Source of the DNA: Bosea sp. 124
GTDB taxonomy: Bacteria > Pseudomonadota > Alphaproteobacteria > Rhizobiales > Beijerinckiaceae
Assembly: GCF_003046175.1 (NCBI RefSeq)
Contig: NZ_PZZM01000001.1
Coordinates: forward strand, 4,481,001-4,545,000
Direction: 5' to 3'
Length of the DNA stretch: 64,000 bases
Shown here piece after piece: positions 43,333-51,644 of the stretch. How positions within the stretch are numbered: the first letter of the stretch is position 1; every line of letters starts with the position of its first letter. The notes under the pieces were generated by a model, which worked only from the letters and a program-made list of their open reading frames with translations, was not told where the DNA came from and made no database searches. The translations under genes and the position numbers were made by a program.

Positions 43333-44715
43333 TCAGGCGCTCGCGCCATCCCGGAAATCCAGCGCAAACGTCACCGTTCCATCGGAGGAGGTGACGTCGA
43401 CCGAGCCGCCAAAGCGTTTCATGATGGCATCGATGATCGAGAGGCCGAGACCGCTGCCGCTGCTGCGGCGATCCTGCTTCCAGAACCGCTCGAACATCGT
43501 CGCCTGCAGCGCTTCCGGAATGGAGCTGCCGGTATTGGCGACCGAGATGCGGGCCTCGTCGACGATGACGCGTATCGCGCTGCCGGGTCTGGAGTGGCGA
43601 ACGGCATTGTCGATCAGATTGCGCAACGCGATCTCCGCCAATCCCAAATCACCGCGGACGTCCGTCGGCTTCTCGCTGTCGCGATCGAGGGAAATCTCCC
43701 GGCCGGAGGCGATGGCCGCCGGCGCCATGTCGGCGACCACTCCGCGTGCCAACGCCATGAGATCGAAGCGACCCCCGGCATCGATCGGTCTGCTGTCGGC
43801 TTCGGCCAGCGCGAGAAGCTGTGTCAGCAGGCGAGCGACCTTGTCGAACTGGATGGCCAGGACAGAGCGTGTCTGCGCCGGAACGACAGCCTCGACCTCC
43901 GCTCTGAGAGCGGCGATCGGCGTGCGCAGTTCATGCGCGGCGTTGGCGGTAAACTCGCGCTGGAGCCGCCAGGCCGTGTCGAGCCGCGCGAAGAGTTCGT
44001 TGAAGGTGCGGACGAGCCCGTCCATCTCGGACGGCACGCGATCGAGCGAGAGACGGCGATCGAGCGTCGCGGCCTCCATTTCGGCTGCCTCGCGAGAGAC
44101 CCGGCGAATGGGCTTCAGCGTAAGCCTGACGATGATCGGGATGGCGACCAGGGTCAGGATCAGCGGCAGGAGCACCGCGACCACCGACGCCTCGGTCAGG
44201 GTGTAGAGCACGTCCGCTTTCGAGATGGCGTTGCCGAGCAATGGCATCGAGACCTGCACCAGGAGACGATCCCGCGCGGGGTACGTCACGACGATGCGCT
44301 GGGCGCCGCTCGTATCGGGCAGGATCAACATGACGGAATCGCCGCTGTTGGGATCAAGCCATCTCTCGATGGAGAAACCGAACGGATCGTCGATATCGTA
44401 GCGCCTTAGAGTGGCGGGCGAGACCTCGACGCCCCTGAGCCCATAGGATTCCACCACCTGTCCCCGAGAATCGAGCAGCGCGTAGGAAACTGGCTTGCCG
44501 GCCTCTGCGGCGAGGTTGCCAAGCTCCAGCGTCGGGCTGCCGTCAACGAACCGGATGCGCTCCGCGAGGCCTTCCGCCTGGACTGTTAGGCTGTTTTCCT
44601 GGATTCGGAAGAAGCCGTATTTGGCTTCGCGCGCGAGAACCAAGAAGGTCCCGATCAAGGCCGTCAAAAAAACGAATGCCGTGGCAAGAACGATCCTGGA
44701 GCTGAAGGATTTCAA
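43333..44715 (-). CDS. Sensor histidine kinase
   Basis: 460 residues. First membrane helix about 8-28, periplasmic sensor loop about 30-175, second helix about 176-198, HAMP-like linker, dimerisation helix with NAAHELRTP (His261), N-box NLIDNAVRHS (Asn370) and G-box GSGLGLSII (about 424-432). The plan matches OmpR-partner kinases such as those for metals, antimicrobials or envelope stress. It is 9 bp after the response regulator gene and forms a pair with it. The 145-residue periplasmic loop suggests the signal is outside the inner membrane; its nature is not known. The C-terminal ATPase domain appears complete. Confidence 0.92.
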   Translation of the reverse strand: MKSFSSRIVLATAFVFLTALIGTFLVLAREAKYGFFRIQENSLTVQAEGLAERIRFVDGSPTLELGNLAAEAGKPVSYALLDSRGQVVESYGLRGVEVSPATLRRYDIDDPFGFSIERWLDPNSGDSVMLILPDTSGAQRIVVTYPARDRLLVQVSMPLLGNAISKADVLYTLTEASVVAVLLPLILTLVAIPIIVRLTLKPIRRVSREAAEMEAATLDRRLSLDRVPSEMDGLVRTFNELFARLDTAWRLQREFTANAAHELRTPIAALRAEVEAVVPAQTRSVLAIQFDKVARLLTQLLALAEADSRPIDAGGRFDLMALARGVVADMAPAAIASGREISLDRDSEKPTDVRGDLGLAEIALRNLIDNAVRHSRPGSAIRVIVDEARISVANTGSSIPEALQATMFERFWKQDRRSSGSGLGLSIIDAIMKRFGGSVDVTSSDGTVTFALDFRDGASA

Positions 44716-44724
44716 TTGCGCCGC

Positions 44725-45405
44725 CTATGACGTCTTGTCAGCAAGCATGATGTAACCCAGCCCGCGAACCGTCTTGATCGATGGGCGGGCGCCACTGTTC
44801 TCCAGCTTGCGCCTGACGCGGTGGACATGCACCTCGACTGCGTTGTCCGTGTAATCCTCGTTGAACGAGTAGATGCTCTCCGCCAACTGCTCCTTCGTCA
44901 GCACACGCCCCAGGCAGCGCATGAAACGTTCGACGATAATGCCCTCGGCGCGCGACATGGCGATGCTGTCGCCGTCGACCGACATCATGCGCGAGAGCGG
45001 GTCGAAGGTGGTGTTCTCCACGGTCAGTGCCATCGTCGGCGATGCCATCAGCCGCCGCTGCAGCGCCCGCAGCCGCGCGATCAATTCGTCGACCGCAAAT
45101 GGCTTCACGAGATAGTCGTCGGCTCCGGCATTGAGGCCGTTCACACGGTCGCCCACGGAGCCAAGCGCAGTCAGAAGCAGGACCGGGAGATCGAAACCCA
45201 GGCGCCGCGCTTCGGCGAGCGCCGCGAGTCCGCTGCCGTCCGTCAACAGGATGTCGAAGATGGCTGCGTCATAGCGGTGCGATTTCAGCGCGTGCAGTGC
45301 GTCGCTGCGACTGTCGACGAGATCGACGACGAAGCCGGCGGCCGTCAGGGAGGCGGCGGTTGCCCGGCCCATGGCCTCGTCATCTTCCGCGAACAAGATC
45401 CGCAT
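44725..45405 (-). CDS. OmpR-family response regulator
   Basis: 226 residues from the ATG at 45403-45405; an in-frame ATG 15 bp upstream gives MGGFG and is less likely. Receiver domain: acidic pair Asp8/Asp9, phosphoacceptor Asp51 (IFDILL), Thr in LLLTALG, Lys in YLVKPF. C-terminal winged helix ends RGLGYIMLADKTS, with the recognition helix in DNAVEVHVHRVRRKL. Divergent from mipA; the spacer carries an 11-bp-period direct repeat of the kind bound by OmpR-type dimers (45453-45471). Likely controls mipA and itself, and perhaps the small membrane protein at 50170. Confidence 0.92.
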   Translation of the reverse strand: MRILFAEDDEAMGRATAASLTAAGFVVDLVDSRSDALHALKSHRYDAAIFDILLTDGSGLAALAEARRLGFDLPVLLLTALGSVGDRVNGLNAGADDYLVKPFAVDELIARLRALQRRLMASPTMALTVENTTFDPLSRMMSVDGDSIAMSRAEGIIVERFMRCLGRVLTKEQLAESIYSFNEDYTDNAVEVHVHRVRRKLENSGARPSIKTVRGLGYIMLADKTS

Positions 45406-45452
45406 CCCGAAACCCCCCACTCGCCGGCGCCGATCGCAGTTCGAACATCAAG

Positions 45453-45471
45453 CTTGCAGCAACCTTGCAGC
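45453..45471. promoter_or_regulatory. Direct repeat CTTGCAGC x2, candidate response-regulator site
   Basis: CTTGCAGC at 45453-45460 and again at 45464-45471, 11 bp apart (one helical turn), the spacing used by OmpR-family dimers. It lies 48 bp upstream of the regulator gene and about 100 bp upstream of mipA. A near copy exists at 50351-50370 (16 of 20 bases identical). Confidence 0.6.
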
Positions 45472-45571
45472 GCGGGTGCGATGGCAAATTGATCCGCGTA
45501 AGGGGCTTGTAAGGTTGGCGGCCGATCAGCGCAGGGCGAGGCAGAGAGCCTTTCGTTGACGGAGATACTGA

Positions 45572-46408
45572 ATGCGAATCCTGGGACCAGCCATCTTTCT
45601 GGCAATCATCGCCGGGCCTGCCGCCTCGCTCGCCGCCGACGTGTCCAGGCCCGCTGCGCGGCAGCCGGAACCTCAGCCGCCGGCTCCCCGTTCGCCCTGG
45701 AGCGCCTATATCGCGCTCGGCGGCGGGATGATGCCGGAGTTTCCAGGGTCGAAGGACTACAAGTTCATGCCCATCGGGATCGGTCGTCTGGCCTATCACG
45801 ACTACTACATTGAGGTTGTCGGGCCACGGGCCAAGATCAACGTGATCCCCGGCGGGATGTTCGAGGCCGGTCCGTTGGTGGGATATGATGGCGGGCGCGA
45901 CAGCGATGTGAAGAATCGCCGCGTCAAGCTTCTTCCCGAGGTGGACAGCTCGGTCGAGTTCGGCGGCTTCGCGAAGGTGAACTTCAAGCAGGTGATGATG
46001 CCGACCGACACGCTCTCCTTCGGGGTGGAGTTCGCGAAGGCGTCCGAAGGTCATGAAGGCTACACCGCCAGCCTGAAGACGAGCTACGGCATCCAGATCG
46101 CCAAGCCCTTCTTCGTGTCGGTCGACGCCGAGATCGAGTTCGCTGACAAGAAGTACTCGAACGCATATTTCGGGGTGACGCCGGTCGGCGCCGCAGCGAG
46201 TGGTTTGCCGACCTATACGGCCTCGGCTGGCCTTACGAAGGCCGAGATCGGCTTGAACGCGCGGTACCTCTTCTCGCCAAACTGGGGAATCACCGGTCGC
46301 GTCGCTTATGGCCGACTGCTCGGGGATGCCGCCAAGTCCCCCATCGTCAAGCAGGAGGGGTCGGCGAACCAGTTCAGCACTGTCGTCGGTGTTCTTTATC
46401 GGTTTTGA
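45572..46408 (+). CDS. mipA: MipA/OmpV family outer-membrane protein
   Basis: 278 residues. Signal peptide about 1-22 (LGPAIFLAIIAGPAASLAA-D), then a Pro-rich linker and a beta-barrel region: YIALGGGMMPEFPGSKDYKFMPIGIGRL, AGPLVGYDGGRD, alternating amphipathic strands, and a C-terminal phenylalanine (GVLYRF) typical of outer-membrane barrels. MipA/OmpV proteins are linked to peptidoglycan scaffolding (MipA) or stress-induced porin-like roles, and are often controlled by an adjacent OmpR-type two-component system, as here. GGAG precedes the ATG at 7-8 bp. A long hairpin follows the stop. Confidence 0.88.
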   Translation: MRILGPAIFLAIIAGPAASLAADVSRPAARQPEPQPPAPRSPWSAYIALGGGMMPEFPGSKDYKFMPIGIGRLAYHDYYIEVVGPRAKINVIPGGMFEAGPLVGYDGGRDSDVKNRRVKLLPEVDSSVEFGGFAKVNFKQVMMPTDTLSFGVEFAKASEGHEGYTASLKTSYGIQIAKPFFVSVDAEIEFADKKYSNAYFGVTPVGAAASGLPTYTASAGLTKAEIGLNARYLFSPNWGITGRVAYGRLLGDAAKSPIVKQEGSANQFSTVVGVLYRF

Positions 46409-46412
46409 CCGT

Positions 46413-46447
46413 CCTGTGGACGGCAGACCGCCTCTGCCGTCCACAGG
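46413..46447. terminator. 15-bp perfect hairpin after mipA
   Basis: CCTGTGGACGGCAGA (46413-46427) pairs exactly with TCTGCCGTCCACAGG (46433-46447), loop CCGCC, 4 bp after the mipA stop. It lacks a T-run on either strand, but such a stable structure right after a stop is best read as a transcription end or mRNA 3' protector. Confidence 0.65.
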
Positions 46448-46644
46448 CCGTCTTGAATAGCCTCCCGTGACCCCGCCGCCGACCCGGTGCCACCCTCTCG
46501 ATAAGCGCGATGCGCGCAGGTCACAGGCGCACCATCCGGATCTCACCACGCTTCGCCAACCCGCTGTCGCTCGACAAGCGCGGTCACGAGGGGCGGTGGC
46601 GCCGCCGATGCCTGCGGCTCCGATCAGACTGAGAGTTTCGCCCG

Positions 46645-46874
46645 ATGATTTCGGCCTGCTCCACCGTGCTCGTCCTGGCCCTCGTGGTCGGCCTGGCCGC
46701 GCCAGCCGGTGCAGTCCTGCAAGCGCAGTCTCCGGCTCGACAGGGAGCGCCTGGACCTTCCGTCGCGGTCACCAGGGCGAGCTTGAGCGAAATCGTCCAG
46801 GGCGTCGTCGTCCCGGCTCGACAGTGGCGCGCGACGAGGTTCTTCGCCTGCTTCATCGGCCAAGCCGAGCATGA
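46645..46874 (+). pseudogene. Probable broken RND efflux adaptor (membrane-fusion protein) remnant
   Basis: Begins like a real exported protein: MISACSTVLVLALVVGLAAP signal, then SVAVTRASLSEIVQGVVVP, which resembles the first beta strand of RND/HlyD adaptors. The expected continuation (GT-VAR-EEVL in the family) is found in the other reading frame as GSTVARDEVL, reached by a frameshift near 46812-46818; that frame stops at 46874. The first frame runs on to 46977 without family features. No inner-membrane RND pump gene follows. I read this as a decayed gene start left beside mipA. Similarity is short, so the call is tentative. Confidence 0.4.
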
Positions 46875-47320
46875 CGGCCATCGGCAAGCACATGGCACGA
46901 CCGCAGCGGCGACTCCGGGTGAAGTGAGGGCGAAGGCGATGCTGCGCTCGATGCCGCGACCGCTGGCTGCCGAATGAACGGCGAGTGGCACTCCGCTGAC
47001 ATGTCAAACCCAAAGCAACCGGACTTACTCTCGGGAGCAACACAATGATCAGTATCCCTGTCTTCGACGTCGCCACATCCAACCCGGACCCATCATTCCG
47101 GCAGCCGAGGACGAAGCGTCATTGTCCCGCGGCGAAATCGATCTCCGCGCAGGGCTGCGTCTCGCCGCGCGGTCGGGGCGTTTCAGGTGACTGGGGCAAG
47201 ACCGTCATGACCGTGGCGATGCTGGCATCGTTTGCCGCCGGCGGCGCAGCCCGGTTCCACGCTGGAAAACAGGGACGTTCAACCACAGCCCGCCGCGCCC
47301 TCGGCATGCGACACGGCCAT
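46875..47320. other. Stretch without an assigned gene before the DUF3313 lipoprotein
   Basis: About 450 bp. An ATG at 47045 with a good ribosome site (GGGAG at 47033-47037) opens a frame that runs without a stop into the lipoprotein gene; the 92 residues it would add show no known domain and would bury the lipoprotein signal. It could be a decayed upstream gene fused by loss of a stop, or an untranslated leader. Nothing else was recognised. Confidence 0.4.
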
Positions 47321-48193
47321 ATGATCGAAGCGTGCGGTGAGGGCTCGACGCGATCGTTCGGCAGCGCCGGGTTCGTTGGTCTGCTGGCCATGGTCGGTTC
47401 TCTGGCGGGCTGCGCCTCCGCGCCACTCGTACAAGGTGCCGGCCTGTCCTCCTACGACGCGATGACGCCTTCCGACGGGCTCATGACGAAGTCCCGAGCG
47501 CGCGTTCGCAAGGATCAAGTCTTGACGGCCAAGACGGTCAAGATCGTACCGACGTTATTCCCCGCCGCTCTTGCGCCGAATCTCTCCAATCAGCAGCGCC
47601 AACTTGTTGCGAACGCCGCGGATCGAGCACTCTGCGTCAGACTTAGTGATCGGTTCAAACTCGTGATGGCGGACGAACCGGCCGACCTGCTCGTGGGCGC
47701 TTCCGTCACCCAGGCGACCGAGACGAACGAAATTGCCGCGGGTGTTTCGGTCGCCACGTCAATCGGCATGAATTTCGTGGATATCGGCGTCCCGGTTCCG
47801 ACACCGCGCATCCCGATCGGATTGGGGAGCCTCTCAATGGAGGCGGAAGCGATCGACCCAACGGGGCGGCAGCAAGCGGCCATGCTTTGGGCGAGGGGAG
47901 CGAACGTGCTCTTCAGCTCGGCCAGGGTCTCCAAGACGAGCGATGCCTATGATCTCGCGGACACATTCGGCGACGATTTCGGTTCGCTGCTCGTGAAAGG
48001 GGAAAGCCCTTTCGGCTCTTTTGGAATCGACCTCCCGTCCTTCCAGAAGATCGGATCGACGATGGGGCTCGCCCCGAAGTTCGTGGCCTGCGAACGGCAC
48101 GGCCGGTACCCGGGCGTCTTCGGTCTCGTCGGAGATCAGCTCGGGTTGCCTCCCGAATGGACCGACAAGGGCGCCCGGCAGGCAGCCCGCTAG
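47321..48193 (+). CDS. DUF3313-type lipoprotein
   Basis: 290 residues from the ATG at 47321, chosen because it gives a classical lipoprotein signal: STRSFGSAGFVGLLAMVGSLAGC with lipobox LAGC, Cys about residue 31. The mature part resembles DUF3313 proteins: GLSSYDAMTPSDGLMTKSRARV, RFKLVMADEPADLLVGASV, and LSMEAEAIDPTGRQQAAMLWARG in the place where the family describes its EGE-D motif. Such lipoproteins sit in the outer membrane and have no known role. The patatin gene follows 22 bp later and is likely cotranscribed. A longer start at 47045 is possible but less convincing. Confidence 0.65.
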   Translation: MIEACGEGSTRSFGSAGFVGLLAMVGSLAGCASAPLVQGAGLSSYDAMTPSDGLMTKSRARVRKDQVLTAKTVKIVPTLFPAALAPNLSNQQRQLVANAADRALCVRLSDRFKLVMADEPADLLVGASVTQATETNEIAAGVSVATSIGMNFVDIGVPVPTPRIPIGLGSLSMEAEAIDPTGRQQAAMLWARGANVLFSSARVSKTSDAYDLADTFGDDFGSLLVKGESPFGSFGIDLPSFQKIGSTMGLAPKFVACERHGRYPGVFGLVGDQLGLPPEWTDKGARQAAR

Positions 48194-48215
48194 AGTTGGT
48201 CAGGCGGTGGTCGTC

Positions 48216-49385
48216 ATGCCTCGGCTGGTCGCTATCCTCATAGCGGTATTCCTGGCTGGCTGCCTGGCGCCGGGCCGTATTCCCTATGGGTCGGGAGCCG
48301 CATCGACGGCCAGCATCGATGGGTTCGGCGATGTCCGGATCTATGCGGATTCGGGTGGAACACTGCCCCGAGCACGGACCTGGCTCCCGGTCTCGCGAAA
48401 GAAGGACGTCGACTACCTTGTCCTGTCGGGCGGTGGCGCGGGAGGCGCGTTCAGCGTCGGCGCGCTCAAGGCCTGGTCGGACAAGGGAGGACGACCCGAA
48501 TTCGACATCGTCAGCGGCGTCAGCACGGGGGCGCTGATTGCGCCCTACGCCTTTCTCGGCCGCAGCTACGACAAGGCTCTCGTGGACCTCTACACGAGCG
48601 GCATTGCCGAGAAGCTCGTCGACATGGGTTTCCTGCCGCTCGGGCTGCTCGGCGCCAGTCTGCTGAAGCAGGAACCGCTCCGCGAAATGGTCGAACGCTA
48701 TCTGACCCGCGACATCGTCGCGAAAATCGCTGCCGAGCATCGCAAGGGGCCCCGTCTGCTCGTTTTGACGTCGAACCTCGACTCCCAGAGAGCGGTGATC
48801 TGGAACATGGGCGCGATCGCGAACAGCAACCGGCCTGACGCGCTGACCCTGTTTCAGGACATCATCATGGCTTCGGCCAGCATTCCCGGGCTTTACCCGG
48901 CCGTGCTCATCAAGGTCAGGGCTGGCGGGCAGGTGTTTGAGGAAATGCATTCCGATGGCGGCTCGGCTTCCCAGATCCTGACTATTCCGGAGGGATGGAT
49001 CGCCAATGCGGAGAACGAAGAGTGGCCCAAAGGGCCGAAAATCAACATTTATATCCTCATCAACAACGCCCTCATGCCGGAATTCTCGATGACCACGAAC
49101 AACATGTTCATCGTCATGGCCAGAGCAAGTTCGTCGCTGATCAAAGCCCAGACGCGCAGCGCTCTGCTGGCCACTTACGCCTATAGCAAGAAGGCAGGCT
49201 TTCGGTTTCGAATGGCTTCGATCGATCGGGAGATATCCTATAACATGACAGAACCGTTCGGCACGAATTACATGCGCGCCGTATACACGCTGGGTTATGA
49301 AAAGATGGCCGGCGGCAGCTTCTGGAAGGACCGCCCTTCGTTTTCCGACAATGTCGCGGACATGCAGCGAGCGCCGGCACAATAG
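48216..49385 (+). CDS. Patatin-like phospholipase lipoprotein
   Basis: 389 residues. Lipoprotein signal RLVAILIAVFLAGC (lipobox LAGC, Cys16), so membrane-anchored. Patatin catalytic features: oxyanion loop SGGGAGGAFSVGAL (71-84), nucleophile Ser103 in GVSTG, and catalytic-dyad Asp247 in HSDGGSAS. Expected to hydrolyse phospholipid or another acyl ester at the outer membrane or periplasm. Start at 48216 chosen over an upstream ATG at 48021 that overlaps the DUF3313 gene by 173 bp in another frame. Paired with the DUF3313 lipoprotein, perhaps as an envelope maintenance module. Confidence 0.85.
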   Translation: MPRLVAILIAVFLAGCLAPGRIPYGSGAASTASIDGFGDVRIYADSGGTLPRARTWLPVSRKKDVDYLVLSGGGAGGAFSVGALKAWSDKGGRPEFDIVSGVSTGALIAPYAFLGRSYDKALVDLYTSGIAEKLVDMGFLPLGLLGASLLKQEPLREMVERYLTRDIVAKIAAEHRKGPRLLVLTSNLDSQRAVIWNMGAIANSNRPDALTLFQDIIMASASIPGLYPAVLIKVRAGGQVFEEMHSDGGSASQILTIPEGWIANAENEEWPKGPKINIYILINNALMPEFSMTTNNMFIVMARASSSLIKAQTRSALLATYAYSKKAGFRFRMASIDREISYNMTEPFGTNYMRAVYTLGYEKMAGGSFWKDRPSFSDNVADMQRAPAQ

Positions 49386-49447
49386 CTGCTCTGCCGTCGA
49401 CCAAAGGATCGCCGATCGATCGGCACAGTTTTGCCCGGAGCACCCTG

Positions 49448-50122
49448 ATGAACGTCCGCCCGACCAGCCACGGAATCGACGCCGCTTTCATCGTGCGCAA
49501 GCGCCTCGTCATCTTCGATTTCGACGGCACGCTGGCAGACAGCATCAACTGGTTCGGCGGTGTCGTGAACGAGCTGGCTCGACGCTACGACTTCAAGGAG
49601 ACGACACCCGAGCAACGCGACGAACTTCGGCGCAAGTCGCCGCTGGAGATCCTTTCCGCGCTGGGAATTCCAAAGTGGCGATTGCCGTCGATCGTGAAGC
49701 ACACGCGCGCACTCGCGGCGCAGAATATCGACCAGATCAAGCTTTTCGGATGGGTCGGCGATCTGCTTTCCGAATTGAAGTCGAATGGCATGCTGATCGC
49801 GGTCGTGAGCTCCAACTCGGCCGCAAATGTAAAATCGGTGCTCGGGCCCCATGCGTCGCTGATCGACCATTACGAGACGGGATCGTCGCTCCTGGCAAAA
49901 TCGGCGAAATTCAAGCGGGTGCTCAAGCTGCTCGACATTCATCCTGGCGAGGCCGTATCGGTCGGCGACGAGGTCAGGGACATCGATGCGGCCGGCGGCG
50001 CGGGTATCGTGAGCATCGGGGTCGCATGGGGCGCGTCTCATTCCGATGCCCTGGTCGCGGCCAAAGCGGCCATCGTGGCGATAACATCAGAAGATCTGAG
50101 AACGTTGTTGTTGCCCCGATAG
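49448..50122 (+). CDS. HAD-family phosphatase
   Basis: 224 residues. Motif I DFDGTL (Asp24 nucleophile, Asp26), helical cap domain about 30-95, motif II in VVSSNS, motif III Lys in the KSAKFKRVLK region, and motif IV VGDEVRDIDAA. It resembles phosphoglycolate-phosphatase/beta-phosphoglucomutase relatives (HAD-IA). The substrate cannot be set. It follows the patatin gene by 62 bp; whether they are functionally related is unclear. An ATG at 49448 is the natural start, with a GGAG at about 49437. Confidence 0.85.
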   Translation: MNVRPTSHGIDAAFIVRKRLVIFDFDGTLADSINWFGGVVNELARRYDFKETTPEQRDELRRKSPLEILSALGIPKWRLPSIVKHTRALAAQNIDQIKLFGWVGDLLSELKSNGMLIAVVSSNSAANVKSVLGPHASLIDHYETGSSLLAKSAKFKRVLKLLDIHPGEAVSVGDEVRDIDAAGGAGIVSIGVAWGASHSDALVAAKAAIVAITSEDLRTLLLPR

Positions 50123-50169
50123 CTGGCCGCTGGACGAAAAATTCTCATCGTGCCTGTATTGCTGACGAA

Positions 50170-50301
50170 TTACTGTCGAACGACGAAGAAAATAAGAGAT
50201 ACACATATAACGACCATTACTGCGGCGCAAACCCAGCAATCCACCAAGGGACCGATCAGGAATTCGTTGACCAGCAAGATCCCCCAAAGGGTGTTGTCCA
50301 T
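50170..50301 (-). CDS. Small single-pass membrane protein (43 residues)
   Basis: Minus-strand frame from ATG at 50299-50301 to TAA at 50170-50172. The protein opens MDNTLWGILLVNEFLIGPLV and continues DCWVCAAVMVVICVSLIFFV to end VRQ. So there is a hydrophobic N-terminal part, a CWVC pair and a strong membrane helix. GGAG lies 6 bp before the start codon. The stretch is AT-richer than its surroundings. A near copy of the response-regulator repeat sits about 50-70 bp upstream (50351-50370). No family recognised. A small membrane protein that tunes a sensor kinase or pump is one idea; it may also be a chance frame. Confidence 0.5.
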   Translation of the reverse strand: MDNTLWGILLVNEFLIGPLVDCWVCAAVMVVICVSLIFFVVRQ

Positions 50302-50341
50302 GAAAATCTCCGCGTCACTCAAACGAGCGCGGACGATATGA

Positions 50342-50370
50342 TCTGACAACCTTTCAGCAACCTGTCAGAG
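50342..50370. promoter_or_regulatory. Inverted/direct repeat resembling the mipA promoter site
   Basis: TCTGACA (50342-50348) and TGTCAGA (50363-50369) form a 7-bp inverted repeat, and CTTTCAGC-AAC-CTGTCAGA (50351-50369) parallels the direct repeat at 45453-45471 with 16 of 20 bases identical. It lies about 41-69 bp upstream of the small membrane protein start on the minus strand and over 300 bp upstream of the AraC gene. Confidence 0.5.
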
Positions 50371-50676
50371 ATATGCGCTGCAAACGCGCCTCCAGCATCG
50401 ACGCATTGCCTGCCGGCGAGCACGCCGTGTCGGCCTGAACGATACCGGCAAGGTTCATCGGGCCGGCGCCTCAGCCCCGCTCAGAACCGCAAATCTCGAT
50501 CAGAACCACCGCGGCTGCCAAATGCGGAGCGTCCGATGCCCGTCGACCGGCAGATCATTCGCCGCCGGCGGTTCGTATCGCGACACTCCGAAACGCCGCT
50601 TGCGGCGATGGGAAGGCGAGCACTACTGTATCCATGGGGGCCGTGTGATGAAAAACAGGCTTGGCGGGGAAACGGC
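50371..50676. other. Spacer upstream of the AraC gene
   Basis: 306 bp. An upstream in-frame ATG at 50536 could lengthen the AraC protein by 47 residues without known domain content. No small gene or convincing promoter consensus was found; the AraC promoter must lie here. Confidence 0.4.
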
Positions 50677-51522
50677 ATGTCGGATGCCTTGCGCATCGCG
50701 CATGGAGCTTTTGGGCGGGTGGCGCTGCTGGATATGGACCGAAGCCTGGTCCGTCACGCGCACCCCCATTGCCATGTCCTGCTCAAGGTCGATGGCGACG
50801 ACACCCAGTTTCTGGTTGGAGATCACGTCGCGTCGCTGACCGACGATCTCGCCGTTCTGGTCAATGCCTGGGAACCGCACGCCTATATCCACGACCCGCG
50901 CCGCAAGAACGCGCTGATCCTGGCGCTCTATATCGAGCCTGAATGGCTGCGGAGCTTCCGGCCGAACTGGGCCGCCAGCGGCGCGCCCGGCTTCTTCGAG
51001 CACTCGGCCGGGGAGGTGACCGCACCGATCCGCCAGACCGCGCTCGATCTCGCCGCCGAGATGGTCCATGAGCCGGGCGCGTCGCGCCGGCAGGAGAATC
51101 TGCTCTCGGAGCTGATGATCGCCGTGATCGAACGCTTCACGCCGTGGCGGACGGTCGGCGCTTCGCTGCGCGAGATTGCCCGCTCCAGTGCGATCGACTG
51201 GCGGGTTGGCCGCGCGATCTCGTTGATGCGCTCGAACCCGTCAGCCACGCTGAGCACCGAGAAGCTGGCGAAGGAAGCCGGCCTGTCACGGGCGCATTTC
51301 TTTCGCGTCTTCGAGGATTCGACCGGCGTGACCCCCCATGTCTTCCTCAACGTGCTCAAGGTCGAGCTGGCCGTGGGAGCGATCGTCGAGGGCGATGAGA
51401 CCTTCGCGGCGATTGGAGACAGGCTGGGCTTCAGCGCTCCGGCTCACTTCACCCGGTTTTTTCGCGACCATTGCAGCGTCGCGCCCAGCGAGTTCCGCCA
51501 GGTGGCGCGGCTGGGGAGATAG
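50677..51522 (+). CDS. AraC-family transcriptional regulator
   Basis: 281 residues from the ATG at 50677 (GGCGGGGAA upstream). N-terminal cupin-like sensor domain (HAHPHCHVLLKVDGDDTQFLVG, then NAWEPHAYIHD) and two C-terminal HTHs: LSTEKLAKEAGLSRAHFFRVFEDSTGVTPHVFLN and AAIGDRLGFSAPAHFTRFFRDHCSVAPSEFRQ (about 195-280). It is transcribed toward the molybdenum hydroxylase cluster, 122 bp upstream of it, and is its likely activator, responding to the substrate acid or its CoA ester. Confidence 0.88.
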   Translation: MSDALRIAHGAFGRVALLDMDRSLVRHAHPHCHVLLKVDGDDTQFLVGDHVASLTDDLAVLVNAWEPHAYIHDPRRKNALILALYIEPEWLRSFRPNWAASGAPGFFEHSAGEVTAPIRQTALDLAAEMVHEPGASRRQENLLSELMIAVIERFTPWRTVGASLREIARSSAIDWRVGRAISLMRSNPSATLSTEKLAKEAGLSRAHFFRVFEDSTGVTPHVFLNVLKVELAVGAIVEGDETFAAIGDRLGFSAPAHFTRFFRDHCSVAPSEFRQVARLGR

Positions 51523-51644
51523 CACCCGCTTTTTGAGACTTTTCGGTAAGTCGCGAGACCCTGCGGGATCGCGCCGGCGCGGCTGATCGCCGAGCCTCGT
51601 TCCCAGACGCCGTTTGCAAGAGCGTCATCGGGAGCAGGCACCAG

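Noticed and set aside
46413..46447. Classical rho-independent terminator after mipA
   Set aside because: The stem is excellent but no T-run follows on either strand, so only a general 3'-end hairpin is claimed.
46584..47082. Minus-strand genes in the mipA-lipoprotein gap
   Set aside because: Arg/Ser/Ala-rich mirror translations without ribosome sites; the plus-strand adaptor-like start explains the region better.
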